The position numbers and the translations under genes are program-made. Shown here piece after piece: positions 27,361-37,018 of a stretch of DNA of 64,000 nt; within the stretch, counting starts at the first letter, position 1, and every line of letters begins with the position of its first letter. The stretch lies in contig JAGOTG010000003.1 of NCBI GenBank assembly GCA_018061965.1, forward strand, positions 1 through 64,000. The letters are read 5' to 3'. The notes beneath the pieces were generated by a model. That model was given only the letters and a program-made list of their open reading frames with translations, was not told the origin of the DNA and did not search any database. This DNA comes from Legionellaceae bacterium. Its GTDB lineage: Bacteria > Pseudomonadota > Gammaproteobacteria > Legionellales > Legionellaceae.

Positions 27361-29390
27361 GCCAATTTAAGCATTGGGAAACGAAATGCGATGCACAGCA
27401 TATCATATGGTTAGGATTGAATCGGCAGCATGCATCGGTTAATACAATCAATCATGAAGTCTTGGATGAATTGAATGTCATTTTACAAGATCTGAGTCAT
27501 AAAAAAGAGTGTACTGGTTTAGTCATTTACTCTCTTAAAGCACACGGGTTTATTGCTGGCGCGGATATTCATGAATTTGCCTACTTTCAGACACATAAAC
27601 AAATTGTCGATTTTTTACGTAAAGGACAAACGGTTTTTGCTCGTTTGGAAGGATTGAAAATCCCAACTCTTGCTATGATTGATGGTTTTTGCATGGGGGG
27701 GGGATTGGAGTTGGCTCTGGCTTGTGATTATAGACTCGCCACAGAAGAATCTCGTCTTGGTTTGCCTGAAATAAAATTAGGTATTCATCCCGGATGGGGT
27801 GGCACCGTGCGGTTGCCGAAATTGATCGGTGGATTTCAAGCGTTGTCAGAAGTTATTTTGACTGGGTCAGCACTACCTGCGAAACGTGCCAAATATTTAG
27901 GTATCATTGATGATATGGTGCCAAAACGTCAACTAAAACGAGCAGCAGAGGATATTCTTCGGACGCAACCAAAACGTCATCAGCCTAGTTTGTTGCATGC
28001 TGTGAGTAAAATTTCTTGGATACGAGCGCTGATGGCGAAAGGCTTGCGCCATATGGTGGCCACAAAAGTGGCCAAAGCGCACTATCCAGCGCCATTTGCA
28101 GTGATTGATTTATGGCAAAAAGAGGGTGGGTTTGATGAGCGCGCTTATTTGAAAGAAGCAGATTCAGTTGAAAAATTGATTATGGGTTCTGATACTGCTC
28201 ATAATTTAATTCGAGTATTTTTATTACGCGAGCGTTTAAAAGGTTTTGCAAAAGAAACACAAGGTGCTGTTGAGCGAGTGCATGTAATTGGAGCGGGCAT
28301 CATGGGCGGTGATATTGCAGCCTGGTGTGCTTTGCGTGGATTGCAAGTGACGTTGCAAGATCAAAATGTAGAGCGTATTGCACCCGCGATTGCGCGTGCG
28401 CATACTTTATATACCAAGCAATTACGCAAACCCAGGTTGATTCAAGCAGCGATGGATCGGTTGATCCCTGATCCTGCGGGTGCTGGCCTCAAACGTGCTG
28501 ATCTGGTGATTGAAGCTGTTTTTGAACAATTGGATGTGAAACAAGCGCTGATGAAAGAAATAGAAGCTAAAGCACCTACCGATGCAATCATAGCGACCAA
28601 TACGTCCAGTATTCCACTGCATGAAATTAATCGTGTCATGCAAAAACCGCAACGATTGATCGGGATTCATTTTTTTAATCCTGTGGCCAAAATGGAATTG
28701 GTAGAGGTCGTCTACGATCAAAAAACATCTGGAGACATGATCCAACGCGCATGTGCTTTTGTGAATCAAATCGGGCGCTTGCCGTTGCCAGTGACATCGA
28801 GTCCAGGGTTTTTAATTAATCGAGTGTTAATGCCTTATTTGTTAGAAGCAGTTCTGCTTTTGGAAGAAGGGTATTTGCCCGAGGTGATCGATGATGCGGC
28901 CTGTGCATTTGGGATGATGATGGGCCCCATAGAATTGGCTGACACAGTGGGCTTAGACATTTGTTTGGCTGTAGCAAACAATTTGACAGCTCATTTGGGA
29001 GGCATAGTCCCAGCAACATTACAAAAGAAAGTCGCAGATAGACAGCTAGGGCGCAAATCGAAAACCGGAGGATTCTATCGCTACGCCAAAGGTAAAATTG
29101 TCAAAAAGCATGTAGCGCTGGGTCAAAAACATCCCGAATTAGCAGATCGCTTGGTTGCTGCGATGATAAAAGAAGCACACAAGTGTTTAGATGAAGGGGT
29201 GGTGGCCGATGCGGATTTATTGGATGCAGGCATGATTTTCGCTACCGGCTTCGCTCCGTTTCGCGGTGGCCCTATGCATTATGCAGAATCCATGCGCGCA
29301 AATAATCACCACCATGCTGCCGAAAATATCCAACAAGTAATGCCACCCAAGCATAACGCAGGAGGCAACGATCAACATATTGTAAGGTAA
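27357..29390 (+). CDS. fadJ: enoyl-CoA hydratase / 3-hydroxyacyl-CoA dehydrogenase, FadJ type
   Basis: This bifunctional beta-oxidation enzyme has 677 residues. The N-terminal crotonase domain carries CMGGGLELALACDYRLA and LPEIKLGIHPGWGGTVRLP, with the two catalytic Glu. The Rossmann GAGIMGGDIAAW starts the dehydrogenase, whose catalytic His lies in GIHFFNPVAKMELVEVV. The protein is a little shorter than E. coli FadJ (about 714) and ends with an unusual His/Asn-rich tail after FAPFRGGPMHYA. Its last 174 bp overlap the convergent PAP2 gene. Confidence 0.92.
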   Translation: MSQFKHWETKCDAQHIIWLGLNRQHASVNTINHEVLDELNVILQDLSHKKECTGLVIYSLKAHGFIAGADIHEFAYFQTHKQIVDFLRKGQTVFARLEGLKIPTLAMIDGFCMGGGLELALACDYRLATEESRLGLPEIKLGIHPGWGGTVRLPKLIGGFQALSEVILTGSALPAKRAKYLGIIDDMVPKRQLKRAAEDILRTQPKRHQPSLLHAVSKISWIRALMAKGLRHMVATKVAKAHYPAPFAVIDLWQKEGGFDERAYLKEADSVEKLIMGSDTAHNLIRVFLLRERLKGFAKETQGAVERVHVIGAGIMGGDIAAWCALRGLQVTLQDQNVERIAPAIARAHTLYTKQLRKPRLIQAAMDRLIPDPAGAGLKRADLVIEAVFEQLDVKQALMKEIEAKAPTDAIIATNTSSIPLHEINRVMQKPQRLIGIHFFNPVAKMELVEVVYDQKTSGDMIQRACAFVNQIGRLPLPVTSSPGFLINRVLMPYLLEAVLLLEEGYLPEVIDDAACAFGMMMGPIELADTVGLDICLAVANNLTAHLGGIVPATLQKKVADRQLGRKSKTGGFYRYAKGKIVKKHVALGQKHPELADRLVAAMIKEAHKCLDEGVVADADLLDAGMIFATGFAPFRGGPMHYAESMRANNHHHAAENIQQVMPPKHNAGGNDQHIVR

Positions 29391-30131
29391 TAATATCCAA
29401 AATAATACGCGAAAGGAGCGAATGGCATATAGATTTAGCCATGACCAAATCACATGAAATGAAGGAAATGAGACCAACCCGCCTTCAATAGTACTGGGCG
29501 GGATGTGATTATGAATTTCGTGAAACTTGATACCGGTTGCGCGCTGATAAGAGGCAAAATATTCGGAATGTAGAATGGAAGCGGGAGCCGTAGTAGGAAA
29601 AAAATAATAAAACCCAAAGCCAATGAGTGCTGTACATAGAATTAAAATCAAATACTCATATAAATGTTCGCGTCTTAAACTTACGATTAGCAAACAGGGG
29701 ATGATCACTAATTCTAAACTAAGAGAATTATAGATTTCAGCCAATATGTTTTTTAATCCGTCGTGCTGCCTTGTCCAAGCAATGATGGGTACGATATCGA
29801 TCGGTTCCAATTTTACAATACTCTCATCAATGGGCGTAAAAGGCGTATATTGGACAGCATCCGTAGCTAATATCACGACTGCTAAGACTCCAAAATAAAT
29901 GAGCATCAAAATAAATGTCTTTGTCAATCTGCTGTCTAAGCCGCCGTGACTATAAGCACCTAAAAAGAGCAGAACCAATAAAACACTGGTTTCATAAACC
30001 TCAGGTGGGCAATAATTGTTTCCAGTAAAATGAAAGATTTGCGTATTCAACCCTATGATTATTGTTGATAAAGCAATAGAAAGAGTGGCCAAAATAACGA
30101 TGAGATGAATTTGTTTTACAGGTCTAATCAT
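29217..30131 (-). CDS. PAP2-superfamily membrane phosphatase
   Basis: The start is placed at ATG 30131 (MIRPVKQIHLIV), overlapping the csrA stop by 8 bp; this gives 304 residues. About six membrane helices are visible. The PAP2 core is in the second half: SFPSFHVIWSW with the catalytic His and GWHYLLDIFGSM with the second His/Asp, typical of lipid or inositol-type phosphatases and transferases. It has a short Arg/Ala-rich tail. The 3' end overlaps fadJ tail-to-tail by 174 bp, and the substrate is unknown. Confidence 0.8.
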   Translation of the reverse strand: MIRPVKQIHLIVILATLSIALSTIIIGLNTQIFHFTGNNYCPPEVYETSVLLVLLFLGAYSHGGLDSRLTKTFILMLIYFGVLAVVILATDAVQYTPFTPIDESIVKLEPIDIVPIIAWTRQHDGLKNILAEIYNSLSLELVIIPCLLIVSLRREHLYEYLILILCTALIGFGFYYFFPTTAPASILHSEYFASYQRATGIKFHEIHNHIPPSTIEGGLVSFPSFHVIWSWLNLYAIRSFRVLFWILLPYNMLIVASCVMLGWHYLLDIFGSMVVIICAHGFCIMHRATAKRSEAGSENHACIQ

Positions 30132-30315
30132 TTTGGCCTTTTTTTTGTTTAATCGCTTGGTAAATTTCTTCTCGATGGACTTGTACCGTACGTGGCGCAT
30201 CAATTCCAAATTTTATATTGCCGGCTTCGGGTGTTTTAAACGCAACCAATTGAATTTTTTGTCCAGCAATGAATAACGTCAAAGGTTCTTCAAAATTTAG
30301 GTTAATAATATCCAT
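30124..30315 (-). CDS. csrA: CsrA-family RNA-binding regulator, divergent paralogue
   Basis: The protein has 63 residues from ATG 30315, eight bases after AAGG; an upstream GTG at 30324 is less likely. The second half is clearly CsrA (FGIDAPRTVQVHREEIYQAI), including the Arg of VHREEI used in RNA binding. The first strand reads MDIINLNFEEPL instead of the usual MLILTRR. The N-terminal RNA-binding Arg is therefore absent, which may change RNA preference or make it a modulator of a canonical CsrA elsewhere. It overlaps and is probably cotranscribed with the PAP2 gene. Confidence 0.85.
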   Translation of the reverse strand: MDIINLNFEEPLTLFIAGQKIQLVAFKTPEAGNIKFGIDAPRTVQVHREEIYQAIKQKKGQND

Positions 30316-30489
30316 GCACAACACCTTGTAGTAATTTCTTGTTTAATATGAATAGTAGCAGGATTCATGCTAAACCTCGATCCTTCACGTAAATTTTTCT
30401 TACACTATTTTCTATAGGTGTGATAGTGGTTGTGGTTTGGATATGGTAAATTTGAGCCGCATTTAATGATCTGTACAGGGAAAAGTATC

Positions 30490-30828
30490 ATGAAAAAACT
30501 AGCATTAACCTCGGTTTTAGTTATCAGCCTGCAAACTGCTTATGCATACTCATCTGATGTTACGTTATCCAATCCATTGCTTGCAGAAGCTTTTTCTGCT
30601 GTTAAGGCCCACCAGGATTCAGAGTCAGAGCCTTGGGATATTGCGGCTATACATAACGTTGTACGGGATAGTGATTTGTATAAACTCTTGATGACGATGA
30701 ATATCACAGTACCCAGTATGGTGAAACCTGCAGAATATGTGTTGATGTACAATGAAGCGCATCGTATGAATCAGAATTTAGAATCGATCCTGCAGGAATT
30801 ACAGAAAATTAATGAGAAGCTTGCTTAA
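30490..30828 (+). CDS. small exported protein of unknown function
   Basis: ATG 30490 follows AGGG at a suitable distance and gives 112 residues with a signal peptide (MKKLALTSVLVISLQTAYAY, cleavage after AYA). The mature part of about 92 residues is helical and ends in a charged amphipathic helix (NLESILQELQKINEKLA). No Cys and no known family are seen. It stands alone between csrA (divergent) and the symporter gene. It is likely periplasmic. Confidence 0.6.
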   Translation: MKKLALTSVLVISLQTAYAYSSDVTLSNPLLAEAFSAVKAHQDSESEPWDIAAIHNVVRDSDLYKLLMTMNITVPSMVKPAEYVLMYNEAHRMNQNLESILQELQKINEKLA

Positions 30829-30968
30829 TTGATTGGATTTGTTCGAGCAGAGGAAGTGCGAGAGCGCTGGCTCGAAGATTGGGATGATTGAAAAAGCTTC
30901 GAGACGTCGCAAGCGACTCCTCAGCCTGAACGGTTGTGATGTGAATCCCGGTTTAAACTGCTATTAAT

Positions 30969-30996
30969 TTGACAGTTTTTGAAATTATGGTAGAAT
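30969..30996 (+). promoter_or_regulatory. sigma-70 promoter of the symporter gene
   Basis: A perfect TTGACA (30969-30974) and TAGAAT (30991-30996) are separated by 16 bp and lie 45 bp before ATG 31042. Confidence 0.65.
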
Positions 30997-31041
30997 ATCG
31001 GTTTTATTGTGCAATTTTTGTATAAAAAGGTGTGGGATTTT

Positions 31042-32307
31042 ATGTGCGTTCCAAGTAAGCAGAAAAAAACCTTATCTATGAGTACACCATTGATTTATCT
31101 ATTAATGGTGGGCCTAGGGATTTTTGCCGGGATGTCGGATATTGTGCTATTCAAATCGTTGGGTTTGGTGATCGCGGATGTCTTCATTCGTGTGTTTAAA
31201 TGCATGAGCTTGCCGATTATTGCTTTGTCTATCATTGTGACATTATCTAGTTACTGCTCGCAAGGCATGATGAAAACGGTTTGGCGGCGCACACTCTGTT
31301 ATACGTTGGCAACCACGTTTATTGCTGCCGCTGTTAGTTTCGTTTTATATCTATTGATTTCTCCTGAACCCATGACGACTAGTGTGCATGCAGGAGTGTC
31401 GACGCCTATTCAACAAATGAATTATTTTGAACATTTGGGCACTTTGATTCCGACTAATATTTTTTCTCCATTCTTGGAGAGTAAGGTTATCTCCGTCCTC
31501 TTATTGGGTATTGTATTTGGGATTGCCATTCGCTTTATTCCCGATGAAGACGCGAAACAGACCATTACGCAGTTTTTTAAAGGTGCGCATGGTTTATTTA
31601 TGGTATTAACGCGGTGGGTTATTGCCGTGATTCCCATTGGTTTGTTTGGCTTTATTACAACAACGGTGATCCAATTTCGCCAAGGCGCGGAGCTGAAAGG
31701 CTTAGGACAATATTTATTAGTGGTGGTTCTTGCTAATGTTGTGCAAGGCCTGGTTATTTTACCACTGTGGTTAAAATGGAAAGGCATTGCGCCATTTACT
31801 ATGATGAAGCGCATGATGCCGGCCTTGTCGCTGGCCTTTTTTTCGAAATCGTCTATTGGGACTTTGCCTGTGACGATGAGTACCGCGGAAACGCAATTGA
31901 ATGTTAGGCCTGAAATCAGCCGTTTTGTGTTGCCTTTGTGTACCAGTTTAAATATGAATGGATGCGCTGCATTTATTTTCGCAACCGTAGTATATTTACT
32001 CCAAAATCATGGTGTGCATATGTCTTTATCTACCATGGCGATGTGGGTGGTGATTGCCACCATTTCGGCTATTGGTAATGCAGGGGTTCCTATGGGTTGC
32101 TTTTTCTTAAGCATGAGCTTACTAGCTAGCATGTCGGTACCGATTACCTTGATGGGTTTAATTTTACCTTTCTACAGTGTGATCGACATGATTGAAACCG
32201 CTTTGAATGTGTGGTCAGACGCATGCGTAGTGAAGGTTGTGGATGAGTCGATTAAGGATCCCATTCGAGTTGAGACGGTTGAAGCGGCGGGCGTTATAGC
32301 CGGTTGA
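31042..32307 (+). CDS. dicarboxylate/amino acid:cation symporter (DAACS family)
   Basis: The start is ATG 31042, with AAGGTG about nine bases upstream; a GTG at 31009 would add 11 residues. The 421-residue protein has about eight membrane helices. The family hairpin (FFSKSSIGTLPVTMSTAE) and the cation/substrate motif LNMNGCAAF (family NMDGTA) are visible, as is GNAGVPMGCFFLS. It should import glutamate, aspartate or C4-dicarboxylates with Na+ or H+; the exact substrate cannot be read. A good promoter precedes it and no operon partner is seen. Confidence 0.85.
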   Translation: MCVPSKQKKTLSMSTPLIYLLMVGLGIFAGMSDIVLFKSLGLVIADVFIRVFKCMSLPIIALSIIVTLSSYCSQGMMKTVWRRTLCYTLATTFIAAAVSFVLYLLISPEPMTTSVHAGVSTPIQQMNYFEHLGTLIPTNIFSPFLESKVISVLLLGIVFGIAIRFIPDEDAKQTITQFFKGAHGLFMVLTRWVIAVIPIGLFGFITTTVIQFRQGAELKGLGQYLLVVVLANVVQGLVILPLWLKWKGIAPFTMMKRMMPALSLAFFSKSSIGTLPVTMSTAETQLNVRPEISRFVLPLCTSLNMNGCAAFIFATVVYLLQNHGVHMSLSTMAMWVVIATISAIGNAGVPMGCFFLSMSLLASMSVPITLMGLILPFYSVIDMIETALNVWSDACVVKVVDESIKDPIRVETVEAAGVIAG

Positions 32308-32332
32308 TTGGTAGGTTGGGCCAAGTCCCAAT

Positions 32333-33478
32333 CTACTCAGATCTTAATAGCGCAGAAATAATATCGTAGTACATATCACTCAATATGACCAAATCACCCA
32401 AAGCTACCGATTCATTGATTTGATGGATGGTTTGGTTGCTGGGCCCTAACTCAACGACTTCTACTCCGTACGGTGCGATGAAGCGACCATCTGACGTTCC
32501 GCCACTTGTTGAGCATTCGGGACTTTGCAGAGTATGTTTGCGAATGACGTTTTGACAAGTTTCTAATAATTGCCCCGTCTGAGTTAGAAAAGGATTCCCA
32601 CTTAAGGTCCACTCAATGTTCGGCTCAAGGTGATGTCGTGCAAAACAGGCCATAATCTGTGTTTTTAAATTCTCTGCAGTATGAGTGGGCGAAAAGCGTA
32701 TATTAAAATGCACGTGGAGATCTTGCGGAATGATATTTCCTGCTTGGCCACCAGCGTGAACATGCGTAATTTGTAAAGAGGTAGGCGGAAAATGCTCTGA
32801 ACCTTGATCCCAAATAATAGTGCTCAACTCTGCCAAAGCTGGGGCTGCCATGTGAATGGGATTTTTGGCCAAATGCGGATAAGCAACATGTCCTTGTTTA
32901 CCTTGCAATTGCAGTTTACCAGACAGAGAACCACGCCGACCTATTTTGATCATATCGCCTACATAGCGAGTACTAGACGGTTCTCCCACAATACAAAAAT
33001 CGATTTTATTGCCTTGTTTGTATAATTGCTCCATGACGTAGGGCGTACCACAAGCATAATCGTCACCCTCTTCACCAGAAGTGATTAGAAAACCCAAACG
33101 TCCACAATTAGGGGGTTGTGCGACCCAACGTTGAGCGGCAACTAACATGGCGGCTAGACTGCCTTTCATATCGGAGACACCTCTCCCATATACTTGATCA
33201 TCTTTTAAGGTTAGGGTAAAGGGATCAGTATGCCATAGACTGAGCTCACCGATGGGCACCACATCTGTGTGTCCGGCAAATACTAATAATGTATCGCCGT
33301 CCCCATATTCTGCATAAAAATTAGCAACCGGAGGACAATTGAATATTTGACAGCGAAAGCCTAATTTTTGTAGAAAATCAAGCATCAGAGCTTGGCAGCC
33401 AGCATCTTCAGGCGTAAGGGATGGGCAAGCAATCAATGGTTCTAAGATTGCTGTTATGTGCTCAGCGATTTGTCCCAA
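32333..33478 (-). CDS. dapE: succinyl-diaminopimelate desuccinylase
   Basis: DapE removes succinate from N-succinyl-LL-diaminopimelate in lysine and peptidoglycan synthesis. The 381-residue M20 zinc peptidase has FAGHTDVVP (metal His and catalytic Asp), [15 protein letters not shown] (bridging Asp), [10 protein letters not shown] (general-base Glu pair) and GTSDGRF near the end. The start is a TTG that overlaps the dapD stop by 25 bp and gives the normal N-terminus length. It is coupled to dapD, which acts three reactions earlier via DapC. Confidence 0.94.
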   Translation of the reverse strand: MGQIAEHITAILEPLIACPSLTPEDAGCQALMLDFLQKLGFRCQIFNCPPVANFYAEYGDGDTLLVFAGHTDVVPIGELSLWHTDPFTLTLKDDQVYGRGVSDMKGSLAAMLVAAQRWVAQPPNCGRLGFLITSGEEGDDYACGTPYVMEQLYKQGNKIDFCIVGEPSSTRYVGDMIKIGRRGSLSGKLQLQGKQGHVAYPHLAKNPIHMAAPALAELSTIIWDQGSEHFPPTSLQITHVHAGGQAGNIIPQDLHVHFNIRFSPTHTAENLKTQIMACFARHHLEPNIEWTLSGNPFLTQTGQLLETCQNVIRKHTLQSPECSTSGGTSDGRFIAPYGVEVVELGPSNQTIHQINESVALGDLVILSDMYYDIISALLRSE

Positions 33479-34290
33479 TCGACGTCTCGTAATAATTCGT
33501 TGATATTCGTTTTTGAGCGGGTTTGTTCATCCACTTGTTTGACAATAACAGCGCAGTAAAGATTCACATTTTTGCCGGGTAAACTCCCTGGCACTACGAC
33601 TGAGCCGGCCGGAACGCGGCCATAAGTGATTTCTTCAGTCATACGATTATAAATCTTCGTGCTTTGCCCAATAAAAACACCCATAGATAACACAGAGTTT
33701 TTTTCAACAATGACGCCCTCAACCACTTCAGAACGTGCACCAATAAAACAATTGTCCTCAATAATCGTGGGATTGGCTTGTAAGGGCTCTAGAACCCCAC
33801 CAATTCCTACGCCGCCTGAGAGATGTACATTTTTACCGATTTGCGCACAAGAGCCTACGGTAGCCCACGTATCAATCATGGCGCCATCGTCGATATACGC
33901 GCCAATGTTAACAAAACACGGCATTAATACAGCAGATTGACCTATATACGCGCCATAACGCACAATGGCACCGGGCACAATTCGTGAGTTTTGGTCGTGA
34001 AATTCTTGTTTGGTAACGTGTTCATATTTGAGTGGTATCTTATCATAGCAAGAGGAGGTGCCTCCCATCGTAATGACCTGATTGGGGTACAGTCTAAACG
34101 CCAGTAAGATAGCTTTTTTTAGCCATTGGTCTACTACCCATTCGCTTTCAATATGGGCTGCAACGCGTAATTTACCGCTATCTAGTAAAGATAATATTTC
34201 GTCAATTGCATGACGCAATTCGGGTGGGGCACCATCTCCGGGACTCAAAGTAAGGCGCTCTTCGAAATAATGTTCAATGATGGCTTGCAT
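33454..34290 (-). CDS. dapD: tetrahydrodipicolinate N-succinyltransferase
   Basis: DapD adds a succinyl group to tetrahydrodipicolinate in the succinylase branch of lysine synthesis. The 278-residue protein has the left-handed beta-helix hexapeptide repeats ([60 protein letters not shown]) and length typical of the family (about 274). It is the first gene of the dapD-dapE unit and overlaps dapE by 25 bp. No attenuator is visible upstream. Confidence 0.95.
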   Translation of the reverse strand: MQAIIEHYFEERLTLSPGDGAPPELRHAIDEILSLLDSGKLRVAAHIESEWVVDQWLKKAILLAFRLYPNQVITMGGTSSCYDKIPLKYEHVTKQEFHDQNSRIVPGAIVRYGAYIGQSAVLMPCFVNIGAYIDDGAMIDTWATVGSCAQIGKNVHLSGGVGIGGVLEPLQANPTIIEDNCFIGARSEVVEGVIVEKNSVLSMGVFIGQSTKIYNRMTEEITYGRVPAGSVVVPGSLPGKNVNLYCAVIVKQVDEQTRSKTNINELLRDVDWDKSLST

Positions 34291-34397
34291 AGAGTTCCAT
34301 CCTGGTACGCATATCCTAATAATGATCTATTTCAGCATAAAATACTACTGAAAAGCAAATTTTATTAGTACAACAAATGACGTGCAATGAATTACCC

Positions 34398-34444
34398 TTG
34401 AAAAAGCAATAGGCCTTTGTAGTAGGCCTCAACTGCTTTTTCAA
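34398..34444. terminator. terminator-like hairpin between dapD and the GtrA gene
   Basis: TTGAAAAAGCA (34398-34408) can pair with TGCTTTTTCAA (34434-34444). The inner GGCC/GGCC pair extends the stem. The A-rich and T-rich arms would allow termination from either side, but the upstream gene on the plus strand is unclear. Confidence 0.4.
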
Positions 34445-34526
34445 TGATTAAGGGTCGTTATTTGTCTATGGAAGTGGATTAATGTTACTATCCGCTTTTG
34501 TCAGCTAGAGTATATCTGTTGAATGC

Positions 34527-34949
34527 ATGAATAAATATATCTTGTTCGTAAAGCGCTTGTTGCACTATGTTATGACTTCTCCTCAAATGCGTATTGTACG
34601 CTATTTGATGGTTGGCCTAACTAATATGAGTGTGTGTTTTACATTCATGTATATAGGTGCATATCTGGGTTTGCATTATTTGCAATATACAGTATTGGGC
34701 TATGGTGTAGCGATTGTATATAGTTTTTATATGAATTTGAAGTTCACGTTTCGGGTGTCTGGCAACATTACTAAGCGCTTAATCCTATTTTTTCTAATCA
34801 ACTTTTCTAATTTAGGCATTGTGGAGCTGATTGAGTATGAGATGATCACTGTCTATCACTTTAATCATTATTTTTCCATTTTTTGCGCGATGCTTTGGTA
34901 CTCTGCTGCTGGATTTACCATCAATGCGTTACTGGTATATCGCCGTTAG
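34527..34949 (+). CDS. GtrA-family small membrane protein
   Basis: The 140-residue protein has four hydrophobic helices and the GtrA pattern (RYLMVGLTNMSVCFTFMYIG, YSFYMNLKFTFR, AGFTINALLVYRR). GtrA-like proteins are thought to flip or carry undecaprenyl-linked sugars for cell-surface glycosylation. No glycosyltransferase gene lies next to it here, so its sugar pathway is unknown. It is a single-gene unit. Confidence 0.85.
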   Translation: MNKYILFVKRLLHYVMTSPQMRIVRYLMVGLTNMSVCFTFMYIGAYLGLHYLQYTVLGYGVAIVYSFYMNLKFTFRVSGNITKRLILFFLINFSNLGIVELIEYEMITVYHFNHYFSIFCAMLWYSAAGFTINALLVYRR

Positions 34950-35025
34950 GGTAAGGTTTGTTTAATTTTTTTGGAAAAAGTATCCGAGCTGAGCGCGTGA
35001 GTAAGCGGAACCCCGTTTGAATTTC

Positions 35026-35049
35026 CGCTCCCTGAAGGTCACGGCTCAG
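35026..35049 (+). repeat. short dispersed palindromic repeat, copy 1
   Basis: CGCTCCCTGAAGGTCACGGC and the following TCAG are close to 43397-43420 (TCACTCCCTGACGGTTATGG and CTCGG) and to one arm of the hairpin at 60247-60275. All three are intergenic. They may be a degenerate repeat family or old terminator hairpins. Confidence 0.35.
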
Positions 35050-35087
35050 ATCAACCGATCAAAAATAATTGCGAACGATAGCAATGC

Positions 35088-36239
35088 TTATTTTAAAGCA
35101 TGCTCTAAATCAGCTTTTAGATCTTCTGCATGTTCTATGCCTACTGATAAACGCAGCAAGCCATCTTCAATACCTAATTTGATTCGATCTTCAATTGGGA
35201 TAGAAGCATGGGTCATTAAAGCAGGGTGCTCAATTAAGCTTTCTACTCCTCCCAAGCTTTCGGCTAACGTAAACAATTCACATCGCGACAAACATCGCTT
35301 GGCTTGTTCCAAACCTTCTTTGAGCACAATCGTGATCATGCCACCAAAACCGTGCATTTGCTTTTGAGCCAAAGCATGTTGAGGGTGCGAAGTCAAACCA
35401 GGATAAATGACAGTTTTGACCGCAGGGTGATGCTCTAACCATTCGGCAAGATAAGCTGCAGATTCGCAATGTTGTTGCATCCGTAAAGCCAATGTTTTGA
35501 CACCACGTAATACTAAAAACGAATCAAAAGGTCCTGCAATAGCGCCGCAAGAGTTTTGGAGAAAAGCAATTTGTTCAGCTAGGTCAGCGCGGTCTCCGAC
35601 TACTGTGATCCCAGCAATCACATCAGAATGACCGTTTAAGTACTTTGTAGCAGAATGAACAACCACATCAAATCCAAATTCTATTGGACGCTGAATCCAT
35701 GGCGAGGCGAAAGTATTGTCTGCGACAGTAATAAGATTATGCCGTTTACCTAATTCTGCTATTTTTTGCAGATCGGAAAGATGTAACATGGGGTTAGAGG
35801 GTGTTTCTATCCAGATCATTTTAGTTTTGGGGGTGATGGCGGCTTCGATATTGGCGACGTCTCTGGCATCCACATAAGAAAAAGTTAGATTGCTATTCCG
35901 CTTTTTCACCTTTTCAAATAAGCGGAAAGTGCCTCCGTACAGATTGCCTGTTGCAATCACATGATCTTCGGGTGCCAACAATTCAATGACAGTATGAATG
36001 GCTGCCATGCCTGAAGCAAAGGCATAAGCATGCTTGCCTGACTCTAGATTGGCCAGGCACGATTCTAAGGCAGTACGGGTGGGGTTTTTCGTGCGAGAAT
36101 ATTCATATTCTTGATGAACCCCAGGTCCTGATTGTCGATAGGTTGATGTTGCATAAATAGGGGTGATTACGGCGCCAGTACTTTTGTCCTCTTGTGATCC
36201 TGCGTGAATCACTCGCGTGTTAAAATGTCCTTTATCCAT
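35088..36239 (-). CDS. PLP-dependent Cys/Met metabolism enzyme (cystathionine gamma-synthase-like)
   Basis: The start is ATG 36239, five bases after AGGAG; upstream ATGs at 36242 and 36254 are too close to or overlap this site. The protein has 383 residues of the MetB/MetC/methionine gamma-lyase family. Motifs are YSRTKNPTR (phosphate/PLP contacts), ASGMAAI, IETPSNPML, ADNTFASPW (ring-stacking and pyridine-N Asp) and HSATKYLNGHSD with the PLP Lys. Which reaction it performs (cystathionine synthase, cystathionine lyase or methionine lyase) cannot be fixed from sequence alone; synthase or lyase is most likely. Confidence 0.88.
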   Translation of the reverse strand: MDKGHFNTRVIHAGSQEDKSTGAVITPIYATSTYRQSGPGVHQEYEYSRTKNPTRTALESCLANLESGKHAYAFASGMAAIHTVIELLAPEDHVIATGNLYGGTFRLFEKVKKRNSNLTFSYVDARDVANIEAAITPKTKMIWIETPSNPMLHLSDLQKIAELGKRHNLITVADNTFASPWIQRPIEFGFDVVVHSATKYLNGHSDVIAGITVVGDRADLAEQIAFLQNSCGAIAGPFDSFLVLRGVKTLALRMQQHCESAAYLAEWLEHHPAVKTVIYPGLTSHPQHALAQKQMHGFGGMITIVLKEGLEQAKRCLSRCELFTLAESLGGVESLIEHPALMTHASIPIEDRIKLGIEDGLLRLSVGIEHAEDLKADLEHALK

Positions 36240-36319
36240 CATCGCTCCTGTCAAAAAACTTTAAAACCCTTTATGATATAGCCTAATGATATACCATAAG
36301 CAGATGATAAGAGGCAATT

Positions 36320-36850
36320 ATGTTTTCGTTGACTGACATAGAAGATAAATTATTGCGTCCTACGACTGCTCAAATTATTTTTGTGATGATGGTTGTTTTA
36401 TTAAGCTATGAATTGTTGTCAGGTGCAGTGCGATATTACCGAATTAATGCGGAACTCAAAAAATCGTCTTTGTATTCGACACAACCTCGAGCCACAGGAA
36501 AGAAGCAATCTTTGATTGAAAAAACCTTGAATATTCCAATTTTTGGGGAGTATATCCCTAAGGCTTTAGTCGATTTAGATGTGAAACCATCAGGATTAGA
36601 TTTGATTTTAGTGGGGATTGTTTTTTCTCCAGATTCTAAAAAATCTATGGCAATTATTTCTGTTCCAGGTAATCAATCGCAGACTTTTTCAACGGGCGAT
36701 TTGGTACCGGGTGGAGCAAAAATAAAGCAAATTACCCCGGATGGTGTGGTGTTAAAACGTGAGGGTGAATTAGAAAGTTTGAGTTTGCCCAAAACTAAAT
36801 TGATTTTTGAACCACCGCCTAAGTCATTAGACTCCTTGCATAACCTGTGA
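36320..36850 (+). CDS. gspC: type II secretion system inner-membrane protein, GspC type
   Basis: The 176-residue protein starts after AGAGG. It has a short cytoplasmic N-terminus and one transmembrane helix at about 17-37. A periplasmic homology region follows: IPIFGEYIPK, LDLILVGIVFSPDSKKSMAI and QTFSTGDLVPGGAKIKQITPDGVVL. This is the GspC pattern. It ends without a PDZ domain, so it is the short form. GspC links the inner-membrane platform to the GspD secretin. Other gsp genes are not in this window, so it is an isolated member, as in genomes with scattered T2SS genes. Confidence 0.75.
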   Translation: MFSLTDIEDKLLRPTTAQIIFVMMVVLLSYELLSGAVRYYRINAELKKSSLYSTQPRATGKKQSLIEKTLNIPIFGEYIPKALVDLDVKPSGLDLILVGIVFSPDSKKSMAIISVPGNQSQTFSTGDLVPGGAKIKQITPDGVVLKREGELESLSLPKTKLIFEPPPKSLDSLHNL

Positions 36851-36965
36851 ATTTTGATTTAGTGCAAGGGACACACGTTTCGAGTAGCGGAGTTTACCTG
36901 TGTAAATGAGCACCGCAGAAACGTTTGTAACGCCGCAATAAAACAAAAGGCGCAGGTTATGCAAG
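36835..36965. repeat. 131-bp nested inverted repeat
   Basis: CTTGCATAACCTG (36835-36847) pairs perfectly with CAGGTTATGCAAG (36953-36965). Inside lie ACGTTTC/GAAACGT, then a GCGG/CCGC pair and TTTAC-CTGT-GTAAA at the tip. The left arm contains the last codons of gspC. The fold spans the gspC-to-Sel1 spacer and could be a small palindromic element or a terminator/attenuator. Confidence 0.5.
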
Positions 36966-37018
36966 AAGTCTGTTGATGCAACAGTAGGATTCAGAATAGC
37001 TTAAAAGAGGATATTAAA

